Positions 16,319 to 25,735 of a stretch of 64,000 nt of DNA are shown here, one piece after another. Made by a program: the position numbers and the translations under genes. The DNA lies in the NCBI GenBank assembly GCA_963820415.1, contig CAWFZT010000008.1:682001-746000 (forward strand). Direction: 5' to 3'. The notes below the pieces were generated by a model. It was not told the origin of the DNA, made no database searches, and was given only the letters and a program-made list of their open reading frames with translations. Position 1 is the first letter of the stretch. Each line of letters starts with the position of its first letter. The stretch is from CAWFZT01 sp963820415. GTDB taxonomy: Bacteria > Chloroflexota > Anaerolineae > Anaerolineales > Anaerolineaceae.

Positions 16319-17971
16319 ATGCAAAAAGAAAATCTGGCCGGCCAACCGGCCCCACGCGAGCTGCTCGTCAATGTTGCGAGCCTGGTTTCTGCTTATTACC
16401 TTTATCACCCGGACCCGACAGACCCGAACCAGCAAGTCTCTTTTGGCACGTCCGGGCACCGCGGCTCGTCCTTCGAAAGCAGTTTCAATGAGGACCACGT
16501 GCTGGCAATCTCCCAGGCGCTGTGCGAGTATCGCCAACAGCAGGGTATTCGCGGACCGCTGTTCGTCGGCAAGGATACTCACGCCCTTTCCGAGCCGGCT
16601 CAGATGACCGCCATTGAAGTGTTCGCGGCCAACGGCGTCGAAGTGCGTTACCAGGCCGGCATGGGATACACTCCCACCCCAGTAATTTCGCACGCCATTC
16701 TGACCCACAACCGCGGCCTCCAGGCGGGGTTGGCAGACGGGGTGGTCATCACCCCTTCCCATAACCCGCCCAAAGACGGCGGGTACAAGTATAACCCGCC
16801 CAGCGGCGGCCCGGCCGGTCCAGAAATTACCGACGTGGTGCAGGGGCGCGCCAACGCCCTGCTTGCCTCCGGGTTGAAAGAGGTCCGGCGTATGCCGGTC
16901 GAGCGCGCCTTGCAACTGGACTCAACCCGCGCATACGATTACGTCACTCCCTACGTAAATGATTTGAAAAATGTGGTTAACCTGGAGGCGGTCGCCGGAG
17001 CGCACCTGCATATCGGGGTCGACCCGCTGGGCGGAGCTGCTGCCAGTTATTGGGAGGTGATCGCCGGCGTTTATGGCCTGGACCTGATCGTAGTGAACAA
17101 GGTTGTCGATCCCACCTTCGCTTTCATGACCCTCGACCACGACGGCAAGATCCGCATGGACTGTTCCTCGCCTTACGCCATGGCCGGCCTTATCCGCCTC
17201 AAAGACCGCTTTGACATCGCCTTCGGCAATGACCCCGACGTCGACCGGCACGGCATCGTCACCCCTTCCGCCGGCCTGATGAACCCTAACCATTACCTGG
17301 CGGCGGCCATCTGGTATCTTTTCCAGCACCGCCAGGCCTGGCCGGTAGGCGCCCGGGTGGGTAAAACGGTTGTTTCCAGCGCCATGATCGACCGGGTCAC
17401 GGCTGCCCTCGGCCGACAGTTGACAGAAGTGCCGGTTGGTTTCAAGTGGTTTGTAGACGGCCTCATCGACAGTTCCTTTGGCTTTGGCGGGGAAGAAAGC
17501 GCCGGGGCGTCCTTCCTGCGCCGGGATGGCTCGGTCTGGACCACTGACAAAGATGGCATCATCCTCGACCTGCTATCAGCCGAGATGCTGGCTGTGACCG
17601 GGCGCGACCCTGGAAAGCTTTACCAGGAACTGGTCGAGCGCTTCGGCAACCCCTTTTACGAGCGCATGGATGCGGCGGCCAACCCCGCTCAGAAAACGGT
17701 CTTGAAGAATTTATCGCCGGAGGATGTAGAGGCATCTACCCTGGCCGGCGAGAAAATCCTGGCCAGGCTCACCCGTGCGCCGGGCAACAACGCCACCATT
17801 GGCGGGCTCAAGATCGTCACCCAGAACGGTTGGTTTGCCGCTCGCCCTTCCGGGACGGAAAATATTTACAAAATCTACGCCGAAAGCTTTATCAGCCTGG
17901 AACACCTGCAACGCATTCAGGAGGAAGCCCAGTCGATCGTCAGCGCCGCTTTCAAAAAGGCCGGGGTTTAG
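16319..17971 (+). CDS. pgm: Phosphoglucomutase (alpha-D-glucose phosphate-specific)
   Basis: Interconverts glucose-1-phosphate and glucose-6-phosphate, linking glycogen and nucleotide-sugar metabolism to glycolysis. 550 residues, as in E. coli Pgm. FGTSGHRGSSFE opens domain 1, the phosphoserine loop is ITPSHNPPKDGGYKYNPPSG, the metal loop is GNDPDVDRHG, the sugar loop is GGEESAGASFLRRDG and the phosphate loop ARPSGTENIYKIY. The coupling with pgi and gnd makes a sugar-phosphate hub operon. The ATG is 2 bases after gnd stop, so translation is probably coupled. Confidence 0.96.
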   Translation: MQKENLAGQPAPRELLVNVASLVSAYYLYHPDPTDPNQQVSFGTSGHRGSSFESSFNEDHVLAISQALCEYRQQQGIRGPLFVGKDTHALSEPAQMTAIEVFAANGVEVRYQAGMGYTPTPVISHAILTHNRGLQAGLADGVVITPSHNPPKDGGYKYNPPSGGPAGPEITDVVQGRANALLASGLKEVRRMPVERALQLDSTRAYDYVTPYVNDLKNVVNLEAVAGAHLHIGVDPLGGAAASYWEVIAGVYGLDLIVVNKVVDPTFAFMTLDHDGKIRMDCSSPYAMAGLIRLKDRFDIAFGNDPDVDRHGIVTPSAGLMNPNHYLAAAIWYLFQHRQAWPVGARVGKTVVSSAMIDRVTAALGRQLTEVPVGFKWFVDGLIDSSFGFGGEESAGASFLRRDGSVWTTDKDGIILDLLSAEMLAVTGRDPGKLYQELVERFGNPFYERMDAAANPAQKTVLKNLSPEDVEASTLAGEKILARLTRAPGNNATIGGLKIVTQNGWFAARPSGTENIYKIYAESFISLEHLQRIQEEAQSIVSAAFKKAGV

Positions 17972-17984
17972 GGCAGACCGACCA

Positions 17985-18050
17985 CCTCGCGAAGGTTGTG
18001 AGCGAGGATCTTTATTTAACGTAAACCCTTCGCAAGGTTTAGCCATCCTC
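17985..18050. repeat. Dispersed CCTTCGCAAGG-type repeat
   Basis: Contains CGCGAAGGTTGTG and, inverted, CCCTTCGCAAGGTTTAG. The same words occur several times at 54085-54225. It lies just after pgm and could fold as an imperfect hairpin. Confidence 0.45.
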
Positions 18051-18064
18051 CCTTCTTCACGTGA

Positions 18065-18093
18065 TTGAAACGCGCCCCTCGCGACGGTATACT
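18065..18093 (+). promoter_or_regulatory. Sigma-70-type promoter TTGAAA-17-TATACT
   Basis: TTGAAA at 18065-18070 and TATACT at 18088-18093 are separated by exactly 17 bases. The next gene start is 18224, giving an untranslated leader of about 125 bases with no clear structure. Confidence 0.5.
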
Positions 18094-18223
18094 CGAGCAT
18101 GGCTCTTTGGGAATCGCTGTGATGGACCTTCCACAGTAAATCCTAATGAACTTTAATTATTAAGCGTACGAAATTGACGCGTCCGTCATCATTCTTACAG
18201 GTTTTCGCTTAGAGCAGAAGAAT

Positions 18224-18787
18224 ATGGCCGAGATCACGAACGGTAGAACTGAGGATGGATTCCTTTCAATCAGGATTGACGTCCTGCGCAAAGAACCCGA
18301 AAGCGGCATGATCGCCCGTAATACGGTGGATATGAACAGCGACATGGGCCTGTTGTGGACCGAAGTCGCTTTCCAGGTTGGGCGAGACACGATTTATGGG
18401 CAGGAAGTGCTGCTGCACAGCTCCGATATCCGTTATTTCACCCAATCGATCGAAGATATGATCTTCGAGCAGTCCCAGGAAGAACAGGAGCGGAGAATCC
18501 ATTTCCCCATTTCCAGCTCGGAACTGTTGATCACGGTAAAGCAGGTAATCCATGCACGGGACCCCCTGGCAGAAAATGACCGGATGGTCAAAAAAGACAG
18601 GGGAGAACATTCCGTTTCTGCCCGTTACGAGCTTCTGGTGGTGATCGATACGGGCATCGCCAGCGGGGATACGGGTGTCAACGGCGAAGGTCCGGCGATG
18701 TATATGCAGCCGGAAGAGAAACGCCTGTTGAGTTTTATCTGCGACCTGCGCGCTGAAGCGGAAATGGCCTTACTGCTGGATGAGTGA
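18224..18787 (+). CDS. Hypothetical protein, 187 residues
   Basis: I do not recognise this family. The protein is acidic and soluble, with no signal peptide or membrane helix. Glu/Gln-rich stretches (MIFEQSQEEQERRIHF) and a likely C-terminal helix (LLSFICDLRAEAEMALLLDE) are visible. The beginning (GFLSIRIDVLRKEPESG, then WTEVAFQVGRDTIYGQEV) suggests a beta-rich domain. The ATG has only a weak GAAGAA ribosome site, but a good promoter stands 130 bases upstream. It ends 20 bases before the convergent hom gene. Confidence 0.72.
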   Translation: MAEITNGRTEDGFLSIRIDVLRKEPESGMIARNTVDMNSDMGLLWTEVAFQVGRDTIYGQEVLLHSSDIRYFTQSIEDMIFEQSQEEQERRIHFPISSSELLITVKQVIHARDPLAENDRMVKKDRGEHSVSARYELLVVIDTGIASGDTGVNGEGPAMYMQPEEKRLLSFICDLRAEAEMALLLDE

Positions 18788-18807
18788 AAGCTGCTTTTGA
18801 AGCCTGT

Positions 18808-19854
18808 TTACCCGCCTGTCCGATCGAGCGCCCGGTGCATTGCCAGTAAATCGCACACCAGGGCGTAGCCAGTTTCCAGCCGCCCGGCTCCCGGACCCAT
18901 GATGGTCACATCGCCGAGCAGCTCAGTGGTGAAAGTGATGGCGTTGGTCGCCCCGCTGACCGAGGCCAGCGGGTGAGAGATGGGCAGGCGCGTCGGGCGC
19001 ACGCTGGCAACCACCTTGCCCTCCGCTCGTTCCACCTTACCGATCAGCTTCCAGCGTTCGCCGCTGGCGAAAGCCGCGGCAATATCTTCAGGGGTGAGCC
19101 GGGTGATGCCGGTGCGATCCACGTCCGCCATGCCCAGTCCGGGCCCCATCAGCAGGTTGGCCAGGATGACCACTTTTCCGGCGGCATCGAACCCTTCCAC
19201 GTCACCGGTCGGATCGGCTTCGGCGTAGCCGCACCCCTGGGCTTCGGCCAGTGCGCTGGCATAGCTTGCCCCGCTCTCCATCTGGGACAGAATGTAATTG
19301 GTTGTACCGTTGAGGATGCCCTGCAGGCGGGTGATCCCGGCCGCCGAAAGCAGCTCTTTGGCCATACGCAGCGCCGGGGTGCCGCTCATCACCGTGCCTT
19401 CTACGCCCAACTGGACCCCATTCGCTTCGGCCAGCGCCAATAATTCCGGGTAGTGCAGGGCCACCGGGCCTTTGTTGGTGGTGACGACGTGTTTTTGCTT
19501 TCCCAGGGCGTGGCGCAGGTGGGTGAGGGCCGGCTCGCCGGTCCTTAGATCAGTGTAGCTCAACTCGACCACCACGTCGGCATTGCTCTCGGCGATGGTG
19601 CGCAGTGCATCCCAGCCACGATAAGGCGCCTGGACAGGATCGAGGCTGGCATGGGTATGGATCGCCTCCAGCAGCGCCGCCGGGTCCAGCCCAGCCGGGT
19701 TGTACAGGCTGCCCTTGAGCATGTCGCTGACCGCCACGATCTGGAGCTTCAACCCGAAAATTTTTTCATAGGTCGCCCCGCGTTCGTTGAGGATCTGGGC
19801 GAAACCCTGTCCCACGTTGCCAAAACCGATCAATGCCAGGCGAAAGTTACGCAT
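18808..19854 (-). CDS. hom: Homoserine dehydrogenase
   Basis: Reduces aspartate-4-semialdehyde to homoserine, the branch to threonine and methionine. 348 residues, without the C-terminal ACT domain of the longer form, so threonine feedback through ACT is not expected. Nucleotide fold: ALIGFGNVGQGFAQIL. VVTTNKGPVAL carries the conserved Asn-Lys. The substrate region is EGTVMSGTPALRM with LQGILNGTTNYILSQM, GYAEADPTGDVEGFDAAGK (Glu, Asp and catalytic Lys) and the closing MGPGAGRLETG. Ribosome site TGGAGATTATCT precedes the ATG. It stands alone. Confidence 0.95.
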   Translation of the reverse strand: MRNFRLALIGFGNVGQGFAQILNERGATYEKIFGLKLQIVAVSDMLKGSLYNPAGLDPAALLEAIHTHASLDPVQAPYRGWDALRTIAESNADVVVELSYTDLRTGEPALTHLRHALGKQKHVVTTNKGPVALHYPELLALAEANGVQLGVEGTVMSGTPALRMAKELLSAAGITRLQGILNGTTNYILSQMESGASYASALAEAQGCGYAEADPTGDVEGFDAAGKVVILANLLMGPGLGMADVDRTGITRLTPEDIAAAFASGERWKLIGKVERAEGKVVASVRPTRLPISHPLASVSGATNAITFTTELLGDVTIMGPGAGRLETGYALVCDLLAMHRALDRTGG

Positions 19855-19902
19855 AGATAATCTCCATAAAATTGATAACTTCTACATTTTGCTGTGCTTT
19901 GT

Positions 19903-19930
19903 ATTATATTCGGGATAGAATAAATCACAA
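19903..19930 (-). promoter_or_regulatory. Probable hom promoter TTGTGA-16-TATAAT
   Basis: On the minus strand TTGTGA (19930-19925) and TATAAT (19908-19903) are 16 bases apart and about 50 bases before the hom ATG. Confidence 0.45.
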
Positions 19931-20008
19931 GGTACTACTCAGCCCTGGTGGATATAGGGCTGCAAATTCACATTTCTTCTAAATAGTGGGATTTTATAGG
20001 AGGTTGAT

Positions 20009-20410
20009 ATGCCAGTTGTGATTCCTGAACGGTTGAAAGACCTGCTTAACCGGGAGAAGAAGGCTTTTGCCTGCCTGGCGCTGGTCAAACGCGATGGTAC
20101 CCCCCAGGTTACCCCGATCTGGTTCGATTATGACGGCACGCATTTCATCTTCAACACGGCGCGTGGGCGGGTGAAAGACCGCATCATGCATACCCATCCG
20201 GCGGTGGCCTTTGTGATCCTCGACCCGCATGATTCTTACCGCTATCTGGAGGTCAGAGGAACAGTGGTCGAAGAAACCGAGGAAGGCGGCAACGACAGGA
20301 TCTGTGACCTGAACCTGAAATATCACGGCAACCGCAACTACCCGCTCGTGCCTGGCCAGGTACGCGTGACATACAAAGTTATTCTAGAACACGTGTTTCC
20401 CGAGAAGTAG
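20009..20410 (+). CDS. PPOX-class flavin/F420-dependent oxidoreductase
   Basis: A 133-residue split-barrel flavoprotein of the pyridoxamine-5'-phosphate-oxidase superfamily, size and motifs of the TIGR03618-like F420/FMN group. Signs: ACLALVKRDGTPQVTPIWFDYDG (first strands), FNTARGRVKDRIMHTHPAVAF (phosphate-binding Arg/Lys) and YLEVRGTVVEE. Members often reduce quinones, biliverdin or other small molecules; the substrate here is unknown. A very strong ribosome site (GGAGGTTGAT) precedes the ATG. Confidence 0.88.
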   Translation: MPVVIPERLKDLLNREKKAFACLALVKRDGTPQVTPIWFDYDGTHFIFNTARGRVKDRIMHTHPAVAFVILDPHDSYRYLEVRGTVVEETEEGGNDRICDLNLKYHGNRNYPLVPGQVRVTYKVILEHVFPEK

Positions 20411-20471
20411 TCTCGGCTCTATGGAAGTGAATTTGACTGGTAGGGTTGGCCGCTTATCTCGCTTCATCCAT

Positions 20472-20501
20472 GTTGCATTATGCAACCATCTATGTTATAC
20501 T
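20472..20501 (+). promoter_or_regulatory. Toxin-antitoxin promoter with palindromic operator over the -35 box
   Basis: TTGCAT (20473-20478), 17 bases, then TATACT (20496-20501) with an extended TG. GTTGCAT-T-ATGCAAC (20472-20486) is a perfect palindrome covering the -35 box, the expected place for the ribbon-helix-helix antitoxin to repress its own operon. Confidence 0.6.
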
Positions 20502-20523
20502 TTAAGTAAGAAAGGAGTTTAGC

Positions 20524-20766
20524 ATGAATACTTTGCATGTTCGCAGTATTCCTGACGACCTTTACCAGCGATTGCAGCAACTAGCCAAAACCCGTAATCG
20601 CTCATTGAGCGCGCAAGTTGTGGAGATGTTGTCACAGGCCTTAGAAGATGAAGAGCTGCGTTTGAGACAGGCAGCCATGTTGACCTCCATCCGTAGGCGT
20701 CGATTTACCCCCCCTGCAAAATCTCCTACCAGCCTCGAAATCCTGCACGAGGATCGTAAACGATGA
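20524..20766 (+). CDS. Ribbon-helix-helix antitoxin (VapB/FitA-like)
   Basis: 80 residues. The N-terminal 45 are a ribbon-helix-helix DNA-binding unit: TLHVRSIPDDLYQRLQQLAK (the beta-strand that enters the major groove and helix A), then RNRSLSAQVVEMLSQALED (helix B). The C-terminal tail is basic and Pro-rich and would wrap the toxin. Ribosome site AAAGGAG. The toxin start overlaps its stop by 4 bases (ATGA), so the two are translated together. The operator at 20472-20486 points to autoregulation. Confidence 0.85.
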   Translation: MNTLHVRSIPDDLYQRLQQLAKTRNRSLSAQVVEMLSQALEDEELRLRQAAMLTSIRRRRFTPPAKSPTSLEILHEDRKR

Positions 20767-21197
20767 GCGACGGGCGATTACGTTTCGTTGTCGATGCAAG
20801 TGTTGGCATTAAGCTGTTTATAGACGAGCCGCTTTCAGACGCAGCTCAAGCCCTCTTTGAAAAACTTAATGAAGATCCTCCTGCCGAACTCTTTGTTCCA
20901 GATTTGTTTTACATTGAGTGTGCCAATATCCTTCTGAAATATATACGCCGATATGGGCGTTCGCATGAAGATTCAAAGGCCGATTTAGCAGACTTAAATC
21001 TCCTGGCAATGCGATCAACTCCCACCCAAGAATTAATGGAAGATGCGCTTGTCCTGGCGAACGACAAGAATATAACCGCCTATGACGCTTGTTATGCTGT
21101 ACTTGCCAGACGAATAGATATAAAGTTGGTCACGGCCGATGAGCCATTGGCAAGATCTATCGAATGGGCGACCTGGCTGGGAGATCTAGAAACATAA
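20763..21197 (+). CDS. PIN-domain ribonuclease toxin (VapC-like)
   Basis: 144 residues with the four acidic positions of PIN nucleases: Asp in FVVDASVGIKLF, Glu in FYIECANIL, Asp in ITAYDACYAVLA and Asp in LVTADEPLA. VapC toxins cut tRNA or rRNA when free of the antitoxin. Overlap with the RHH gene marks a type II toxin-antitoxin pair. All key residues are present, so it is presumably active. It lies about 1.4 kb from the AT-rich island. Confidence 0.88.
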   Translation: MSDGRLRFVVDASVGIKLFIDEPLSDAAQALFEKLNEDPPAELFVPDLFYIECANILLKYIRRYGRSHEDSKADLADLNLLAMRSTPTQELMEDALVLANDKNITAYDACYAVLARRIDIKLVTADEPLARSIEWATWLGDLET

Positions 21198-21219
21198 TTC
21201 GATTTGAAAGGATAATCAT

Positions 21220-22144
21220 ATGGACACAACCTTACCCACCACGACTCTCGGTCGTACCGGTCTCAAGGTAACCCGCTTGGGGTTCGGCGCCATGGAAATC
21301 CGCGGCTCGCGCATCTGGGGCGGCCGGCCGGTCACTGAGGAACAGGCTGAAATCGATCCTCAACGCGGTGCTCGACTCGGGCATTAATTTTATCGATACC
21401 GCCAATGATTACGGTCGCAGCGAAGAGTTCATCGGCAAATTCATCTCTCAACGCCGCGGGGAATATTATCTGGCTACCAAGTGCGGCTGCCAGGTGATCC
21501 GCCGCGACGAGCACACCGATGATACCCCGCACGTCTGGACGCGTGACAACCTGTTCCGCGGCCTGCACGAAAGCCTGCAGCGTATGAAAACCGATTATAT
21601 TGATATCATGCAGCTCCACAACCCGCCGGTGGAGGAATGCGAAAAGGGCGCCCTGGTGGATGCACTGGAAGAGATGCGCCGCCAGGGTAAGGTGCGCTGG
21701 GTGTCCATCTCTACCACGCTGCCCCATCTGCCTACTTACTTGAAATGGGGCCGTTTCGACACTTTCCAGATCCCCTATTCGGCCCTGGAACGCGAGCACG
21801 AAAACTGGATCAGCCAGGCTGCCGAAGCCGGCCTCGGCACGATTATCCGTGGCGGGGTGGCGCGCGGCGAGCCGGGGGTTGGCCTGGGCCGCGCCGATCG
21901 CTGGGCAAAATACGAAGAAGCTCACTTGGATGACCTGTGTGAGCCGGGTGAAAATCGCACTACCTTCCTGCTGCGTTACACCCTTACCCATCTCTACGTG
22001 CATACCATCATAGTCGGCACGCTCCACCCGCAGCACCTGCACGAAAACTTGCAGGCCGTCCAGCGCGGGCCGCTGCCCGCTAGCGTTTACGCCGAGGCCA
22101 AACGCCGCCTCGACCGGGTTGGGTTGAAAGCAGCAGAAATCTAG
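21220..22144 (+). CDS. Aldo/keto reductase, with one apparent frameshift
   Basis: NAD(P)H-dependent reductase of the TIM-barrel AKR family. The N-terminus from ATG 21220 (TLGRTGLKVTRLGFGAMEI) is in one frame. From AVLDSGINFIDTANDYGRSE, with the catalytic Asp and Tyr, the next frame carries it to 22144, including YLATKCGC (catalytic Lys), DYIDIMQLHNPP (His) and the C-terminal cofactor part. Removing one A from the AAA run at 21350-21352 gives a 307-residue protein. Cys residues in KCGC recall the iron-sulfur or radical-type AKR branch only weakly. An insertion error is the likeliest cause. Confidence 0.87.
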
Positions 22145-22587
22145 CATTCGTATCGGCGCTCAGGGAGCTCCTCAGCATTGCCCTATCCTCCACTCGAGCG
22201 CCGTTATTTTACCAAATCGCCTGTCCCTTGCCACTGGACGGTTTTTCGGTGTGAAAATGGTCGGCTTTTCGTTGTGATTTTTAACAATTCAAATTGCCCA
22301 AGTGGATGGTTTTTCGTGATTAAAGTGGTCGGTTTTTCAATTGACAAAAACAACCTGTTACCCGGTTGTTGGGCGGTAGTGGTAGACTATTTCATTACTA
22401 AATCCGATTTTCCCGGCCTGAAATGCTTCGGCATTAACCAGCATTGTTTTCTACCTATGAAGTGTGCGGATTGGGACTGAAACGATGTGCGGCATGCTCC
22501 GTTTTATGCATTTGAAGGATATTTAATTTCAGAGAATTACAGATAAGCCAGTATTGACTTCGTTTATAGCTGTTATTTCTGGTTCTT
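22145..22587. other. AT-rich border stretch left of the defence-like island
   Basis: About 440 bases without a supported gene. An open frame of 100 codons (22178-22480) has unlikely composition and lies across the repeats, so I do not call it. The composition drops sharply from the GC-rich aldo/keto reductase into this stretch and stays AT-rich until about 29.0 kb. The only structure is the repeat group at 22235-22343. Confidence 0.5.
22235..22343 (+). repeat. Two copies of a 40-bp unit, four GGTTTTTCG-like words
   Basis: Unit 1 (22235-22274) and unit 2 (22303-22343) each read TGGAYGGTTTTTCG, then a GTCGG(C/T)TTTTC word 23 bases further on. The units are 68 bases apart. They stand at the left edge of the island. 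Confidence 0.6.
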
Positions 22588-24682
22588 CTAAATCAATAGA
22601 TTTATAAATTCATCATTCGCTTTGAGCATTAACTTCTCTATTTGATTCGGATCATTGGTTATTTCTAAAATATATTGCATTGATAGTGCACAACTTAAAC
22701 TTATTTCATCAATGCATCTAAATTCCAATTTGGCGATATTTAATCTTTCTTTCCAGTAATTAAATTTAGAGATAATTTGATTTAAGTCAAATTTAGGCTC
22801 ACTATCTTTCATCGTTTTTTCAGATGGTCTGCATGTAATAACACTATCCCATTTTATTGTACCCTCTGTGCTGTGAAAGCCACTTATTCCTTCGGATCGA
22901 ACAGGGAAAACATTAGTTATCTGAAAACCCACAATTGACAAAGCTTTTGCAAGTGATATCCATGCCTGTATTTTACGGTGGTGAAATGTAAAAATCATCA
23001 AACCGTTCGATTTGAGAGACCTTTTACAATGTTTTAGAATTGCTGCTAAATCAGTAATAAATTTATTGTCAGTCACGTTATTATTTGCAAAAAGTGCTTC
23101 TTGATATGGTGTAGAAGAATGATGTTGCCCATTTCCGTCTTTAGGCATATAATTTCTGATCCAGACATAGAAAAAATCAGATAATTCAGAATACGACAGA
23201 TTATCATAATATGGAGGATCTGTTAGGATCAGATCCACAGAATTGTCTGGTACTAAATCCAATTCTGTAGAAGATTGATTTAACAGAATACATTTAATAT
23301 CATCCTTCATAAAATTATGAATATCACTATTTACGCGCCTCGAAACCTTTTCACCTGTATAAATACGCTTTGCATTCCCATTATGGTATATAAATTCGAA
23401 TGGATTTTGGGAATATTCCTTGCCTTTTTAACATTTTGAAGAAGCATTTGGAAAAGCTTCCTCGACCTGTAACTGTTCCCCATACATTATTTTCGACCGG
23501 TCGGTGGACAATATCATATGCGTGGATTCCAAATAATGGAGTTAATTTTTCGTATGCGAAAGCATAGCGACAAAGTAAATTATTGCTTGTCAAACAATCA
23601 GAAAAAGCAATTATTAAATACTCTTGAGTGGGCTTTTCGAATAATTGAATTCTTTTCCATATTAAGGATAAACAAAGGAGTTGTCTCTCATTGAAGAGTT
23701 GGTAGTAATGCTCAAAACCATAGTTCACAGGTCTTGCGTCATTGCGGTTTTCTACAGGTACCTTTTGCACTGGAAAAGGAAGATCGTTTTTAAGTTCCTC
23801 GAACTTTGCCTTAGCTTTTTGATATATTTTGTTGTCGAATTCATCAATTGTCTTAAATTTACGTATCCGCTTTCCAAATTCATTGTTATCTACGTACTCT
23901 AAGGCAAATAATTTTTTCTCTAGTGGACTACCTTTGGAAATGGTTGAGATAATTTGTCCTCTGTGGTTACAATTAGGACATTTAAATTTACCTCGGGAGA
24001 TATTTCCTGAACTAATTATTGTAATCTCCTGACATTTGTGACATCTAAATTCTTTTTCAGTAATTGGGATGGTAGTTATAGCATGACAATGATTGCAGAA
24101 AACAGTTTGTTCTTTTTTATTTTCTTCGACACTAAGCATAAAATGTGGGTGTGCCTCAAAGGTAAAATTACATTTAGGGCAAGTTATCAAGTCTACCCAA
24201 AAGAAATATGTAACTGGAATTATTTTTGTCCCGATACAAGTTATATAGTAAGATGAAATCTCCTTTGCTACTGATTGTTTTAGTTTTTCATAATCATCTA
24301 AAACCTTATTATTATCAAAGAGATCAACTTCCATTTTAGTTATAAACCAAGCTATAGGATCGATATCTATTCCAATAGTGTAGGCGTTTATTTTACTGGC
24401 CTCTACAATAGAAGTGCCCCCACCCATAAAAGGATCTAAGACAACTAAATTATTTTGATCATGCTTTTTATAAAATTCTTCTTTTAGATCAACTCCATTA
24501 GTATTAATTGCCATCAAAAGTAATGCTCGAAATACACTGCTCAACCTTCTGGCCCACCATTTATGGATTTGATAAATGGGCTTTTTAGAATTTCCTTCAC
24601 GAATTGCTAATTCATGAAGCCATTCAACTGGAATATTGTTAGACTCTATCATTGGCTGCATTGGTATGTTTTCTGTATTCAT
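22588..24682 (-). CDS. DUF1156-like adenine/cytosine-N4 DNA methyltransferase with zinc ribbons, one apparent frameshift
   Basis: Two frames join into one protein of about 697 residues. Part 1 has the DUF1156 hallmark YQIHKWWARRLSSVFRA (WWARR 42-46), SAM motif I VVLDPFMGGGTS (83-91) and four Cys pairs (168/171, 196/199, 214/217, 235/238), that is two zinc ribbons. Part 2 has the catalytic motif IV LILTDPPYYDN (DPPY at about 488-491) and FHHRKIQAW. The frame changes in a run of five A (23425-23429 on the plus strand, five T); with four the protein reads MLKGKEYSQNPFEF onward. Family members methylate bases in DNA, usually as self-marking in defence systems. Its ATG overlaps the stop of the nuclease-like gene upstream (TAATG), so it is the last gene of the four-gene operon. 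Confidence 0.85.
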
Positions 24683-25734
24683 TATATTAAGAAACCCTTA
24701 ATATCTTCATACCTAAATGGTTTTACGGATAATCCGTCTGTAGCTTCGATAATATATTTTGCAACATGCATTCTAAATTCTGTCACTTCTGGAATTCTTT
24801 TTACTGGATTTTGGATAATTATTGGGGTGATTTCATTTTGTTTTTCCTTGAAATTTCCAATGAAATAAATCCAATATGTATCTCCAAGCAATATGGCTTT
24901 TTCATATTCATTTGATGACCAATAGAAACGAATTGCTTTTTGTTGTGATGCTTTAACTTCAATAAAGCGGTCAGGTTCTAAGCTTGGAATATCACCATTA
25001 AATGACGCGATATCATAACCCGCATTTACGTCGAATTGACTTATGCGTCTAACAAGCTCTGACTCAGGTACTCTCCCTAAAATTAATAATCTCTTTCTTT
25101 CAAATTTCAAAACAGCCTCTTCTGCAAGTAAACCGAATTCTTCATCGGCTTCTATAAGCTTTTTCAATTGTTCTTCAGTTATTACATTTTTCTTTGCCAA
25201 TAAGTCTTTAACAAATTTAACGTAATATGGCGAGACAAAGGCAATTCCATCTTTTATTTCGATTACTTTTAATCTCTTTAAAAGTTGGAGAATGGGATTA
25301 TATTTCTTGGGTACGGGGTTATCTCTTATTGAAAACTCAAATGTTAATAATCTATAGTTTGGAGAGAAATTTAAGAAGAATCCACGACTATGAGATTCCC
25401 AAGCACCTTGGAAAATAAAATTTTCTATTATGAATGTTCTTTGATCATCTGATATCTCGTATGATCGATTCTGATTAAGAGACATAAATTGTTTAGACAA
25501 GTGAGTTAATGCAACTCTAGGACCCTTCTTTATCAATAACTTCATTTGGTCACATAATTCGATAACCCGTGTGAAGCTAATAGGTTTACCCCCTAGAACG
25601 CGTGAAGAGCAGATTCTTCTAACAGAGTCCGTCACGCATAAATTTTCATTATCACAAAGGGAAATAGCGACAAATAACACATAATTTACTGAGTTTAATT
25701 CCTCAATGGTTGGGATATTCGATAATTTAGCCAT
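24682..25734 (-). CDS. Probable DNA nuclease with C-terminal DUF3883 (PD-(D/E)xK-like) domain
   Basis: 350 residues. Residues 1-195 are helical with no firm match, perhaps winged-helix DNA binding. Residues about 196-295 match DUF3883: LAEEAVLKFERKRLL, VRRISQFDVNAGYDIAS with Asp241, FIEVKASQ with Glu259 and Lys261, and SSNEYEKAILLGDTYWIYFI. Glu205 or Glu206, Asp241, Glu259 and Lys261 fit the core of a PD-(D/E)xK nuclease, so cleavage of unmodified DNA is inferred. The gene starts 1 base after the SNF2 stop and ends in the methylase start, so the product was selected to be made together with both. Confidence 0.8.
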   Translation of the reverse strand: MAKLSNIPTIEELNSVNYVLFVAISLCDNENLCVTDSVRRICSSRVLGGKPISFTRVIELCDQMKLLIKKGPRVALTHLSKQFMSLNQNRSYEISDDQRTFIIENFIFQGAWESHSRGFFLNFSPNYRLLTFEFSIRDNPVPKKYNPILQLLKRLKVIEIKDGIAFVSPYYVKFVKDLLAKKNVITEEQLKKLIEADEEFGLLAEEAVLKFERKRLLILGRVPESELVRRISQFDVNAGYDIASFNGDIPSLEPDRFIEVKASQQKAIRFYWSSNEYEKAILLGDTYWIYFIGNFKEKQNEITPIIIQNPVKRIPEVTEFRMHVAKYIIEATDGLSVKPFRYEDIKGFLI

Positions 25735-25735
25735 A

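Noticed and set aside
22178..22480. 100-codon ORF in the island border
   Set aside because: No ribosome site, lies over repeats, Cys/Phe/Trp-rich composition unlike any neighbour.
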